NCBI GenBank assembly: GCA_964036045.1
Contig: OZ038379.1
Span: 16,785,317-16,849,316 of the forward strand
Length of the DNA: 64,000 nucleotides
DNA from: Eutreptiella sp. 'Long Island Sound 2002'
Taxonomy: Eukaryota; Euglenozoa; Euglenophyceae; Eutreptiales; Eutreptiaceae
Direction: 5' to 3'
Shown: piece by piece, positions 22,806 to 33,000 of the stretch
Numbering within the stretch: position 1 is the first letter of the stretch
Layout: each line of letters opens with the position of its first letter
Notes under the pieces: model-generated
Seen by the model: only the letters and a program-made list of their open reading frames with translations
The model's database searches: none
What the model was told of the DNA's origin: nothing
Program-made: the position numbers and the translations under genes

Positions 22806-23591
22806 AGAAAAGTTTATAGTGGTTTCAACACTGTGTTTTTGTCTCTCCTGCTGCTTGCTGCTGGTGTAGGGTTTCCTGCTGCTTGTTTTTGGAGATGAAA
22901 ACCTTTTGTTTGCTGAAATACAGTCAATCCAGGATAACCCAAGCCAGAGGTGTGCAAGGAGAAAAGAATCAGGATCAAAGCATGAAGGGCTGCAGTGTAG
23001 ACAGTGAAAGATGAAAGGATATTCACAGAAACTGCAACTCAGGTCAAATCGGAATGCATATTCACAAAGATAGCTGAAATGTTTTGGAAAAGAGTTGGAA
23101 AACTGCCCCATGGTCACTCTGTCTCCATAGTGCCATCTCAGGAGATGTGCACTCTTTGTTTTGGGTCCCATCTGTGCTGAGGTGGCAGGGCATGTGGCGA
23201 TGAGGTCACTGCCATGTCACATGGGATCTTCCTACTTAGCTAGGCTGACCAGGAATTGAACCCAGGACCTCTCAAAAAGAGGTGCCCAGCCCCCTAGGGT
23301 GCATACCACTAGGACAGCTAAGAATTCATGGAAAAACATAGATAAATTCATAGGCTCTGCCCTGGATATGTCAGTATTCAGTCAACTCAGGAAAGGATGA
23401 TTTGTCTCACAATGAAAGGGGATTAAGGGGTCCACTCCATATCCTGTTGGGGTGTCTGGTTCCATAGGTCAAAATGTGTTATCACCACTTTTGGTTGGGC
23501 CAATACTAGGATAGAAATGCCTGGATGCTCAGTGCATCCCTAATACAACTAGAGTATGCCTCAAAGCATTGGAAAAGCACTTTTTCTTACT
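22806..23591 (-). repeat. E1 3' LTR (786 bp, copy A)
   Basis: Same length as copies B (45,761-46,546) and C (62,737-63,522). As delimited by the TSD, it begins AGTAAGAAAAAG and ends CTTTTCT, so AG...CT rather than TG...CA. It differs from B and C at shared sites, as expected if B and C were duplicated after E1 inserted. Confidence 0.88.
23236..23322 (-). other. tRNA-like module inside the E1 LTR (copy A)
   Basis: The minus strand has outer arms CTTAGCT/AGCTAAG, an A-box-like TGTCCTAGTGGTA, an anticodon-arm-like hairpin (ACCTC, 7-base loop, GAGGT) and a perfect B-box GGTTCAATTCC (minus of 23,252-23,262). The T-stem has a mismatch and the spacing to the outer arm is wrong, so it is not a functional tRNA gene. 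It may be a captured tRNA, a relic SINE head or an internal pol III promoter. The same module is in copies B and C. Confidence 0.55.
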
Positions 23592-23600
23592 CCCCCCTTG
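23592..23600 (-). other. E1 polypurine tract
   Basis: CAAGGGGGG on the minus strand, abutting the 3' LTR. Expected plus-strand primer. Confidence 0.7.
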
Positions 23601-24885
23601 TGCTGTGGTGGCCACCACTGTCGCATTTTAGGAAAAAGGGATTTTTTCTTGGCCTTTCCTTGGTTTCCACATCTACTTTAAAACACCTATAGCTTCCTTC
23701 ACACAGAAAAATGGGCGCTCACCATGGCTGGCGCTCTTTTGCTGCTCTGTTTGTAACATTTCCTACAGAAGACTCAGCGCTCATGGCGCTGCCGGGGCTC
23801 CTGTGGCTTGGTTGGGTTAGTTTGGGAGCATGCCAAAACGTGTGCATGTGCATCCCTCCCTCAAAGACGCAGTGCGACACAAACCCAACGCAAGACACAA
23901 TATACACACTCGATGGGTTCTTGTAAACCTGCTGGCGACCTGTGACCTGTCTTAGGGCGAAGGGAGTCGTAAAAAAAATTTATTTGCCCCTTGGTGGGGT
24001 CTTGGGTTCTGCTCAGTCTCTCCAGGCTGCTGCGTTTCGGTCCGAACACGGCCTACTCAGCGAGGCTGCGCGTGGGTATCTGCAGAGGCAGGAATGGGAG
24101 AATTATGGACGAATCCACGCAAAAACGAAGCGAGGACACCAAAATCCGTCAAATGACGGCCTAGAATTTTTCTAAGACAACACACCTGAGCAGAATCCAA
24201 TTGTGCATCAGAAGCACATTTTTATAGAAATTATAGTCATCTCTAGATTTTTGAAATCAAGAAATTCCTACGCATAAAAAGGCGGCGCGCAGGAGCGGCT
24301 CCTAGCGAAGCGCCGGAAAATGCAGAAATAATGGCATTATAAACGTATGTCTCACGTAGTCTTGAAAATGACGAGACACACATTAATAAATAAACATACA
24401 GATTCCACCCACACTAATGGAAGTATCAAAAATCCAAGAATTCGAAAATCAGCGAAAAGACTTCAATGAATCAGGTATAAACTACAGGTATGCTCGTCTC
24501 GTATGCCGCATACACATTGCTCGTCTCGTGTCTCCGTGAACGAGTCTTGTAGCACCGCTAACAACGATAGAACGCGATAGAGGGATTGATTAGAAAGATT
24601 GCAGATGATTAGAGGTCAGATCAGGGTGATTAGACATACACACAAGTGCATAGCAACGTTCTTCGCATGCGCCCCGTTTTTCTCCTCACCTTGCTTCACT
24701 CTCCAGCGGTAGGTATGGTAGGTACGCCCAGGTGGGGCCACCCCCTGGTGGAGTTCGAGATTGCGGTGAAGATGGGCAGGTTTGCCCAAGAGAATCGTGC
24801 ATGCTCGCGCATTCAAACACGCATTAAAGGGTAGGCCACGCGAAGCCCGCACGGTAAACCTTGTTTAGGCTACCCAGGGGCTATC
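23601..24885. other. E1 3' internal region, no gene seen
   Basis: Noncoding on both strands as far as I can tell. Positions 24,180-24,660 are AT-rich. An RT-integrase block would normally lie in this part of a gypsy element but is absent. Confidence 0.5.
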
Positions 24886-25626
24886 GAAGGAGGAGCCCTC
24901 GAACATGATGGCGGCCTCCAAAACTGAGGACTACTACTATTGGGGGAAGTCCTTGACCAAGGTCTGAAGGAGTTGGGTTACTCTCGAGAAGACCTGAGTG
25001 TGGAGTTGTTCGCCAGCGACAAGCAGCATGTACTGAACCTTTACTGCAGCAAGGGGAAGAACTGCAGCTACAAGTTTTACTGGCCCTCTTTCGGGATGGC
25101 CTACGGGAACCCCAGGTTCAGTGAACTGGAGAAGGTGCTGACCAAGGTGGCCTTGGATCGTTCCCGTATGGTCCTGTGTTCCCCCGATTGGGGAGCCCAT
25201 GGGGGCAACGAATACTGGCGAAACCTCCTGGACAGGCTGACTATCAGCTCTTTTCGGTTACCTGATGAGGCCATCTACGTGCCTCTGGGACGTAAGACGC
25301 CTATTGGGAAACCCGGATGGGGGAGTATGCTGAGCGTGGTGGACGGAGGTCTTACCTCCATCCCCCGGGAGGATCTGGACCCGACTCTTGTCCAGGCTAT
25401 ACAACGAGAAAGCGACGGACTCGCCTTGGGTGACTTGAAGGATCGCCTACGACCTCAAGATGCTGTTGAGACTACACCCGGAGGAGATGAGTACGTCGTG
25501 ACTGACACCAACGCCCCCAACTCTCCCTGTCATGTACCTGTTCCTGATGGAGTCTCTGACTGTGGACTATCTGAGCTACCTTGCTCCAGTGGCACAGACT
25601 CTCTGCCACTGCCGTGGTCCACGTAG
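24886..25626 (+). pseudogene. Orphan Dam-like pol fragment, reverse to E1
   Basis: The plus strand reads ...SKTEDYYYWGKSLTKV, then after a one-base frameshift near 24,965 the fragment ELFAS...Y.W...G.AYGNPRFSELEKVL.K, VLCSPDWG, W..LLDRL and a Pro/Trp-rich end. This is the same domain found between protease and RT in E2, E3 and E4. It resembles phage-type Dam N6-adenine methylases; here the NPPF-like motif reads GNPRF. It ends at TAG (25,624-25,626). No protease precedes and no RT follows, so it is a fragment in opposite orientation to E1. Its C-terminal end overlaps antisense with the end of the E1 protease frame. Confidence 0.65.
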
Positions 25627-25932
25627 AGGAGGTAGGGCGCTTGCAGCGTCAGGGATTGTATCTGGGAGTGCTGTACGAAGAAGTCAGTCCACAGTACAAA
25701 GTCGAAGGCCTCAGCGCCCATCACATAGAACCGATGGGCGATAGACCGGGAGCCCATAGGTACCTCCACTTCACAGTCCCCGCAGCTGTGCACCACATGT
25801 CCATCCCCCATGCGTATAGCAGCGGTGGTCATGGTGTTCTTCAGGCTCCCACAAGGTAAAATTTTCTTGGCCACGATAGATATGGTGGCGCCAGTGTCCA
25901 ATACCCCCAGGTATTCGCGTCCCCCTAGTCGG
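25530..25932 (-). pseudogene. E1 aspartic protease
   Basis: The minus strand contains the catalytic motif LDTGATISIV, a second strand pattern (IRMGDGHVV), and a C-terminal F.VLWTDFF.....I..L segment, as in retropepsins of Ty3/gypsy elements. These are homodimeric aspartic proteases that process the polyprotein. The N-terminal strand is on the other side of E3. Deleting E3 and one ATAC copy joins 43,138-43,180 to 25,932 in one open frame leading into DTGA. In that frame gag lies directly upstream, separated by one TGA (43,181-43,183). It ends at TGA (25,530). Disrupted by E3. Confidence 0.8.
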
Positions 25933-25936
25933 ATAC

Positions 25937-28921
25937 TGAAGCGGTACCCAGAACCCCATGGCTAGGGTAGGGCATACAACCGGTCTCCGGTCCACTAACC
26001 CCATGTACGGAAGGCGCCCGTTGACGCCCGGTGCGAGCCCGGCGGGAGCGTGTTCCGTGCCGTAAAGCCCCGCATCGGCAACCGATGCACCGCCAGCGGA
26101 GATTTATATATCAGAACATCAGGAATCAACAGGGTTTTTTTTTCACATTGTTTCCGTCAATTTTTACGCTTCCGTTCTGATATTCACTGTTTTGACAGCT
26201 GGCGGTTAGCTCGCGACTTTAGCGTAACCGCCAGTTTACCTGTTAATAATGGAAATTCTAGCGCTATCCGTGACGAAGGCTCTAAAGTCTTCAGGAACTG
26301 CATTGATGCATCCGCAATTTTCACATTCTACACTCGCAACCTTAATCCGAATTTTTCAGGATGTCGAAATCGGATTTTCGACTTCGACATCCCCGCACTT
26401 GATTTGACCTCTTTCGAGTGGACCTACGTGCTTCCCTATGCACGAATCAACTTTCCTTTTATCTTGCCCTCCATTTGTCTTAGAGATATGGGCAAAACAA
26501 AGTTGATTCGTGAGGCCACTTGTGAGGGTCATATCTCGTGCCGATTGCGAGGAAAGACAATAAGGAAACGTGAGATGTATTCACAATACTCCCGACGTAA
26601 TTTAGGAAGCATTATATGCCTTGCGTCTCCACACGTGCGCGCTAGCGTAATGGATCATGGTCAAGAGGGTAGAGTTTGCGTTATAACTCTTTGGCCATGA
26701 TATTGCGTGCGTTAAGATAACTTTCGAGTGTAGCGCGCGAGTGTTGGTGTTGCATAGGAACTCTCCTTGAGTTCCTATGAGCGATTGACACAAAGTTATG
26801 CCCTTGGAGGGGCATGACATATCGTGGGGGGAGCTACCTTTTGGGGCAATATGTGGTATGTGCCATGTGTTGAGTTGCGTGCCCATTTGGCGGGTCCATC
26901 GCTCCAAGCCAAACCCGCCAATGGACCTCATATTGTGCAAGCCCCTTCTCCATACTCCTCACGATCAATTGCAAGCCTAACCTTCGTGAAGGGAAGCTTG
27001 TGTGGCGATCCCAAAGCGATGCGTTGGGAGTAAGGTGTGTGTTTTGCAATTTTCCATACTTTCATGTGCCCACTTGGGAAGCACCGCTCGTAACCTTTCA
27101 AGGCGCCCCAACTGGAGCACATATGTGGAATCGAAGGTCATTGGTGTCAAGTCATTGTGTTTAGGAGGATTAGTTGATTGCACGATCCAAGCCGAAGATA
27201 TTATAATATAATTGTGCGCCTTTCAAGGCACTTTTGTGTGTCTTTGTGCCAATTTTGCCGTTTTTGGCCCGTCATGATGTCAAGTGGCGACCGTGTTTCT
27301 CAACGTTGCGCTCAATTGACGTCATGACTCAAGTATGTTATGAGGGTACATACTTCGGTGCCCAACATATCTTGGACCCGGCGAATAACTCCTCTTGGGC
27401 TTGGCATACCGTGGCCGCCATGTTGGCGATTTGGGACTATCCCAAATCATGGGCTCACTTGGCGACCCTGCCATTCCCAATACCGGAGGAGCTGGGCGAC
27501 GCCCAAAAGATATGTTGGACACATATGACTTGATACCAATCCTATGGCACACTCCGGTCCAAGTCGGGCATGTGCCTCATTTGCCCCAACCATGAGTGTG
27601 CGCATTTTGGGCCATTTTGAGCAATTTTCCACTTTTGCTGCCCGCCGTGCACTATGTTCAGCCCACCCGTGCACGCCGGACGCATGGACCAATGGACCAT
27701 ATATGACATGGGTGTTGTGCATATTGGTCCCCATGGTTCATACACCACGTGGGCGAAGCGGAGCAACCTTCTCTAAGGTGCTAGCCCAAAATGAGTGTGG
27801 GCAATTTTGCCATTTTGGCATTTGTGGACCCAATTGGGGTCGTCACCACGCCAAGTGGCATGGAGATCTTTGAGAGCCAAGTGCATGGGAGTCTCTGTTG
27901 GACTCCTCGTGGATCGCGTATGGAATGGCGGATCCGATCTCCAAGCCGGCGTGGAGATATACTATTGGGAGCACCCCAAATTTTGGCTCATTTCGAGCAG
28001 CCAAAATGACCCCATTTTGGGACCCCAATTTCACCCCTCCGTGTGGTCAATTGGCGGCCCCATTTCTCTATGCCCACAGGGAGCCCGGACCTAATTCCAA
28101 GTTGTACACTCAGATAAAAGTGCTAGGTCCTGCCTCCTAACCTGTGAGCCATTGGCCTTGCCCTGGCCAGGCGAGCCACGCGTGGGAATGACGCCAATTT
28201 TGGTGATTTTGGCATCATGACCCCACTTGACGAGTCCGTGTTGCCCTAATGCCGGGACCTCAGAGGGAACCAGGTTGGGTGCGGGCTCCAGGGAGTTCGT
28301 ACTCGAAGGGCAGAGGTTCAGTTGCTTCGTCCCTACCTCTGGCGGGTCCAAACAAGGGGTCAATTTTGGAAATTTTGGAGCTAATATCAGTTTGGGCTGA
28401 AACAGCCTATTTTCAGCTACCAACTCCTGGGCGATAATGGCGGGGCCATATCTCTGGCCCAGAGAGGAGTTCGGACCTGCCGTTAGGGGAGCATAGGGAG
28501 CCACCGTCGGTTGGCCTTGGAGCCCCTTGGTTCCCAGGAACTCGCCTGTGGCTGGGCGGGACACCTCCCCCATTGGCAGGGTTTCAGGGTCCGGACTGAG
28601 CAGGGCATGGGTTGTGTTTGAGCCCCCGCCCCCACCAGCCACTGAGAGGGTCGGACCTGGGATTGGGATACGAGTTAGGACTGAGTGTCTATTGTCCTGT
28701 GATGCCCTTGCCCCAGTCCAGTCTTAACCCCATGTGTACATATCCTGATGTGTTGCTGTACATACTTTCGTTCCCTTGTTGCAGAGTGGCAAGGATCCTG
28801 AAACGCTTTGTCACATGACACGGGCGTATTGATGCCCTTGTGAGCGTAGTGCTTTGCCTGCCTGCTCACTTGTGCGTGTCACCGCAGCGTCCCGTGGCCG
28901 GCCCCCCTGGGGAACGCGTCA
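25937..28921 (+). repeat. E3 5' LTR (2,985 bp)
   Basis: Identical in length to 40,149-43,133. TG...CA ends. It contains an open frame (26,050-26,700), long inverted words and the self-priming donor at 28,799-28,809. It is very long for this superfamily. Homologous over about 900 bp to the E4 LTR. Confidence 0.97.
26050..26700 (+). CDS. Open frame inside the E3 LTR (216 aa)
   Basis: Present in both LTRs (also 40,262-40,912) and homologous to the shorter frame in the E4 LTR (10,701-11,183). No domain recognised. The track start is not an ATG; the first in-frame ATG lies far downstream, so translation would need an upstream exon or a non-AUG start. Inverted arms CGAATCAACTTT (near 26,444) and AAAGTTGATTCG (near 26,500) could form a hairpin, so conservation may reflect RNA structure. 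Both readings remain open. Confidence 0.35.
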   Translation: MFRAVKPRIGNRCTASGDLYIRTSGINRVFFSHCFRQFLRFRSDIHCFDSWRLARDFSVTASLPVNNGNSSAIRDEGSKVFRNCIDASAIFTFYTRNLNPNFSGCRNRIFDFDIPALDLTSFEWTYVLPYARINFPFILPSICLRDMGKTKLIREATCEGHISCRLRGKTIRKREMYSQYSRRNLGSIICLASPHVRASVMDHGQEGRVCVITLWP

Positions 28922-28932
28922 AAAGCGTTTCA
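28799..28932 (+). other. E3 self-priming pair (Tf1-like primer site)
   Basis: AAAGCGTTTCA at 28,922-28,932, directly after the LTR end, is the exact reverse complement of TGAAACGCTTT at 28,799-28,809, 123 nt upstream. The 3' LTR keeps the donor (43,011-43,021). There is no TGG primer site. Tf1 uses an 11-nt pairing of the mRNA 5' end with the site after the LTR. The prediction here is a transcript start near 28,799. Confidence 0.78.
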
Positions 28933-29353
28933 CCGCCGCGGGGTTACCCATCCCCCGCGTGCCACTCGGGGCCACCAACCCCGAGCAGCGCGGCGCAGCA
29001 GCTCGCAGCTCGCAGCTCGCAGCGCAGTGCAGCAGCTCGCAGCGAAGCGCAGCGGCTCGCAGCGCCGTCCAGCGACAGCGCCGAGTTCGTCACGGAGCCC
29101 GCAGCGCCGTCCAGAGCATCGCCCTGACCGCGCAGCGACCGTGAAAGAGGTGCACAGACCAGGACTCCTGCATCAGCGAGTCCCATCGGCTGACCAGCAA
29201 GGCCGCATCAACCGCCTCCACAACCACCGGCTGACCAGCACCAGCCGCACTCCAAATCCAGTGCTGCAGCACCCGCCTCAACAACCACCACCAGTTCGTT
29301 GAGTGGAACGAGTGCACACCAAGGACCTCAAGACCAACTACGCCTCCGCTGCC
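28933..29353 (+). other. E3 leader
   Basis: A GC-rich untranslated leader. Positions 28,990-29,070 hold short tandem GCAGCTC/GCAGCG words, a possible structured or packaging region. The frame downstream opens after TGA at 29,300-29,302. Confidence 0.6.
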
Positions 29354-30001
29354 ATGGTAAACTGGCAAGAAGCGGGTAGGACATGGCCGCGGCCCCACCC
29401 CCATGCAGCGCACCTACTGCGTGGGTTGGTTTGGGACCAGCACTACCGCCACAGCCACCCCCAGTGCGAAGGCGGCATGCCCGGGAGCTTCGAGCTCCGC
29501 ACGGACATGGCCCCCGACCACCTGCAGGCCGTGGAGGACTGGCTGCGGGCGGAAGGGTTCGCCTTCCGCTTCCAGCAGAGGCGCTGGAGGACGTGGACCC
29601 GGCCGGACAGGCCCGGCGAAGGCCTGCGTCCCGACGGGATTGAGGAGGACGAGACGCCCAACGAGTACCCGTCAGGCGCCTCGATCAACGTCTCCATGTG
29701 GGACATGATCGAGAAGAACTTCCCGGAACCGGGGAGCGAGCGCAGGCTGCAGGGCAGCAGCAGCGCGTCTCCGGGGAAGGAGAAGCGGTCCGCCGGGGAC
29801 AGGAAGCGGGACCGGAAGTGGCGGGAGTACCTGGAGTCCCTGGCCGCCGAAGCCGCCCAAGGCGCCAAGGGCGGAACCCCAGCCCCCAGTCCCCAACGGG
29901 CCAATGGTGGTCATCACCCCGGCCATGCCACCCTCGGCGACTTCATCCAAGTCGCCAAGCAGACCAAGGCCAAGCCCCGTCCGCTGCTCCTGAGGCCCTA
30001 A
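29354..30001 (+). CDS. E3 polyprotein N-terminal part (ends in-frame TAA)
   Basis: The start is chosen at ATG 29,354 because its context GCTGCCATGG is an optimal Kozak site. The part upstream of it in the same frame begins with a non-ATG codon. It encodes about 215 residues: an N-terminal Trp/Arg-rich segment (MVNWQEAGRTWPR), a helical region (DHLQAVEDWLRAEGFAFRF) and a basic Lys/Arg tail (GDRKRDRKWREYL). No known domain. It ends at TAA (29,999-30,001), and the next codon continues the same frame into gag. It may be an independent ORF or the N-terminus of gag if the TAA is read through. Confidence 0.65.
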   Translation: MVNWQEAGRTWPRPHPHAAHLLRGLVWDQHYRHSHPQCEGGMPGSFELRTDMAPDHLQAVEDWLRAEGFAFRFQQRRWRTWTRPDRPGEGLRPDGIEEDETPNEYPSGASINVSMWDMIEKNFPEPGSERRLQGSSSASPGKEKRSAGDRKRDRKWREYLESLAAEAAQGAKGGTPAPSPQRANGGHHPGHATLGDFIQVAKQTKAKPRPLLLRP

Positions 30002-33000
30002 CAGGCCCCAGCAGGCCCCAGCAGCGACGTGGAGTCGGCCCACCGCGGGAGGATGCCGGCCGACCAGGCCAGCTCCAGCAGCAGCGTTGCTCCCGACAGG
30101 GACGTGGCGCGCGCCTGTGAGCGCGCCTGTGGGGTGCCCTGCAACCTTCGGGTTGCCCGGCAACGGGCCAGGCAGCACAGCGCTGCCGTTGAGGGCGCCG
30201 TCGGCATCGCCCAGGAGGAGGCTGCGGAGTGGGCGCATGGCATGGCCATCCACGCCCAGACCGTGGCGGCCATTGCGGCCGGAGTCAAGGCCGTAGCCGC
30301 CCATGGGGCAGCGACTGCCCAGGTCAACGGTGAGTTGGCGGCAGCCGACGAGGAAGCCCGCCTGACGCAGGAAGCCATTGCCTGCAAGGAGGCCGAGGTG
30401 AGGGCGCTGGAAGAGGCGCTTGCCCAAGAGAGGGCAAAGAAGGAGGCGGAGGAAAGGGCCCACGCCGAAGCAACGGCTAAGGCCCAGGCGGACGCCGCCA
30501 AGAAGGACGCCATCGAGGCCGCGCGACGGAAGGTCGCTGAGGACAGGGCCAAGACGGAGGCGGAGCTGGCAGCGTTGGAAGCGGAGAAGGCGCGGCTGCA
30601 GCAGACCCGGGAAGCCGAGGCGGCTCGTGCCCGGGAGGAGGCCGAAAGGCGAGCTGCCACAGCCACCGCCGCCGCAATGGAGGAGGCAGAGGCCAAACTC
30701 CGCCGCGAGACTCCCCCGGGAGGACCACGAGTGGAGACCCTTCGAAAGCTTTTCGAAGGGGACGCCTCCTCCAAAATGACGCTGGACGAGGCCGACACGG
30801 GCAGCAGTGGGAGCAGTGGCCCCACCGCCCACCGACGGAGAAAGGTCAAGGGGAAGACCCCCGAGAGGCCACGGAGGCCAGCGGGCGGACACCCCCACGA
30901 CAGTGACCCCTTCTTCACCGCCAGCGACAGTCCAGCGACAGGGGATGAACGAGGCCGCCGACATCGCCAAGTGGTGGCTTGGACGGGCGGAGGAGGCGGA
31001 GACGTCCCCATGGAGCCGGAAGGTGAGGATGAGGATCTCCCTCCTCCCTACCGGAGCTCGGAGTCTTCCGAGACCGAGACGCCCAGGTGGGGCGACATGG
31101 ACGAGGATGACGACATGGACTTCGGCATCACGAAGAAGCGCCCATCCTCGGACCCACCGAGGCGACCCGGCGGAGACCCACCGGGACCCCCTGGCGGAGG
31201 ACCATCAGGACCCCCTGGAGGACGCCCACCAAGTGGACCCCCTGGAGGCGGACCACCGGGCGGGGGAGGACCCCCTGGACCGGGCGGACCCGGCGGATGC
31301 CCTCCTGGAGGACCCCCTGGGGACCCCGACGACCCACCAGGGAACGGCGACCCGGATACCACCTGGCGGTGGATTGTCTACCTCCGCAGGAGGGTCCAGT
31401 TCCTCGAGCGCGAGGTAGACACGGGCAAGGGCGAGATGAAACGCATCGCCAGGGTCGCCGCGCGCGCGCAGAAAGAGCTGGACATCGCCAGGGCCGAGAC
31501 CAGGTCGCTGAACACGGTTATCAGCGGCCTGCAGCAGAGGCTGGACGCGCTGGAAGCCCGTGGGAGCGTCGGCAGCGACCACCCACCCCTGGAGTCTGGC
31601 TCGTCGGACGACGGCTGGGGACCCGGACCAGGTCCAGGCAGACCCCACGCCCCCGGCGGAGCCCCCAGGAGTCGCCCCAGCGCCAGTGCCCCCTCTCTCA
31701 CCACCCCCTCTCACCACAGCGCGGGCCGCCGCAACGAGCGCGTGCCGCCCGGCAGTGGCAGTGAGGATTGGCGTGATGAGTGGCTCAGCTCGGACCACCA
31801 CAATCGCCGTGCTCCACCGCGGACGCCTGTACGCCCCCGACGCCCGGCACCAGCCCCGGTGCCAATCCCAATGGCTGGAGGACGTTATGGTGGACTCAGG
31901 GATGAGGTCCCCGGAGGAGACGTGGAGTGGGACGTCGGCGGAGGTGAGGACCTGGATCTGGACCTGGAGAAGTTTGACATCAGCCCGCCGCGTGGTGTAC
32001 GACGGGAGGCCGCTGAACGCAGCCGCCGGCGCCGTGATGAGGAGGCATACATGGAAGGAGTACGGCGTGAACATCTGGGTTCAGCGTACCTGGAGGAACC
32101 GCGGCGTAGCCACAGGGATTCCATGGAGGAGATGGACGTGGCGGCCGTGGGAGTCCGTGGGAGAGGCCGATGGGAACCTCGGTCGACCTCGCGGCCGGCG
32201 TTCATGGTCTCTAAGGCCGCGGATGCCGCCGTGTGGGAAGACTTGAAGGACATCAAGCCCCCCATGTACGACGGCAAACCCCTCAACCTCGACCGCTTCT
32301 TGGAGAAGCTGGACGATTGGGGGGTAACCGTTACTGAGGACTTGCATCCCGCTGATGCGGAGAAGTATGTCTTCAGACGGTTCAGGTACCGCCTGCCGGA
32401 AGTGCTCGGAGAGCTATACTTCGTGGCGACCAAGGAGGGGAAAATCAAGACCCTCAAGGAAGCCAAGAAGTGGCTCAACGAGCAGGAGCGGGTGGACGCT
32501 CCGCAGGTGGCTGCCAAGCGGTGGAAGTCCATCAAGCTTGAGCATGATGGACGGGAGATCCGCCTACGGGACTGGCGTGACTTCCGAGGGAAATACACCC
32601 TCTTCCGCCGCAACGTGGAGGATTGGAACGAGGGTGACGAGCAGGCTCGCCTGCTCTCCATGCTGCCGGAAGCATGGATCAAGAGGGTCACCAAGGAGGA
32701 ATCCAAGAGGGCCAAGTCCAACCACACGGTCCAGATGATGCTCCCCAAAGAGTATCATACGAATATGGTGGCTTGGACGAGGAAGAACGTGGCCCGGGAT
32801 GTCAAACGGCACTCCCTGCGGAACGCTCTCCTCATCACCGTCTCGGGCGATCGCGAGAAGACCGCGATGTGGCGCCTTGACGAGTGTGAGTTGAGCGGCC
32901 AGACCATCTGTCTGCAGCCCATCCCGGCGCGGATGAGCTGCGACGAGATCCTGGAGTGGGTTGGCGAGGAAGTACTCAAGGAGTACCGAAACCTCCACCA

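Noticed and set aside
23236-23322. A functional tRNA gene
   Set aside because: The T-stem is mismatched, arm spacing is wrong and the module is embedded in an LTR. Only a tRNA-like relic is supported.
22806-23591. The 786-bp repeat as a mobile intron or SINE
   Set aside because: Copies A and B have the same length, a polypurine tract before one and a tRNA-type primer site after the other, and matching 5-bp TSDs outside the pair. LTRs explain all of this; an intron explains only the splice-like ends.
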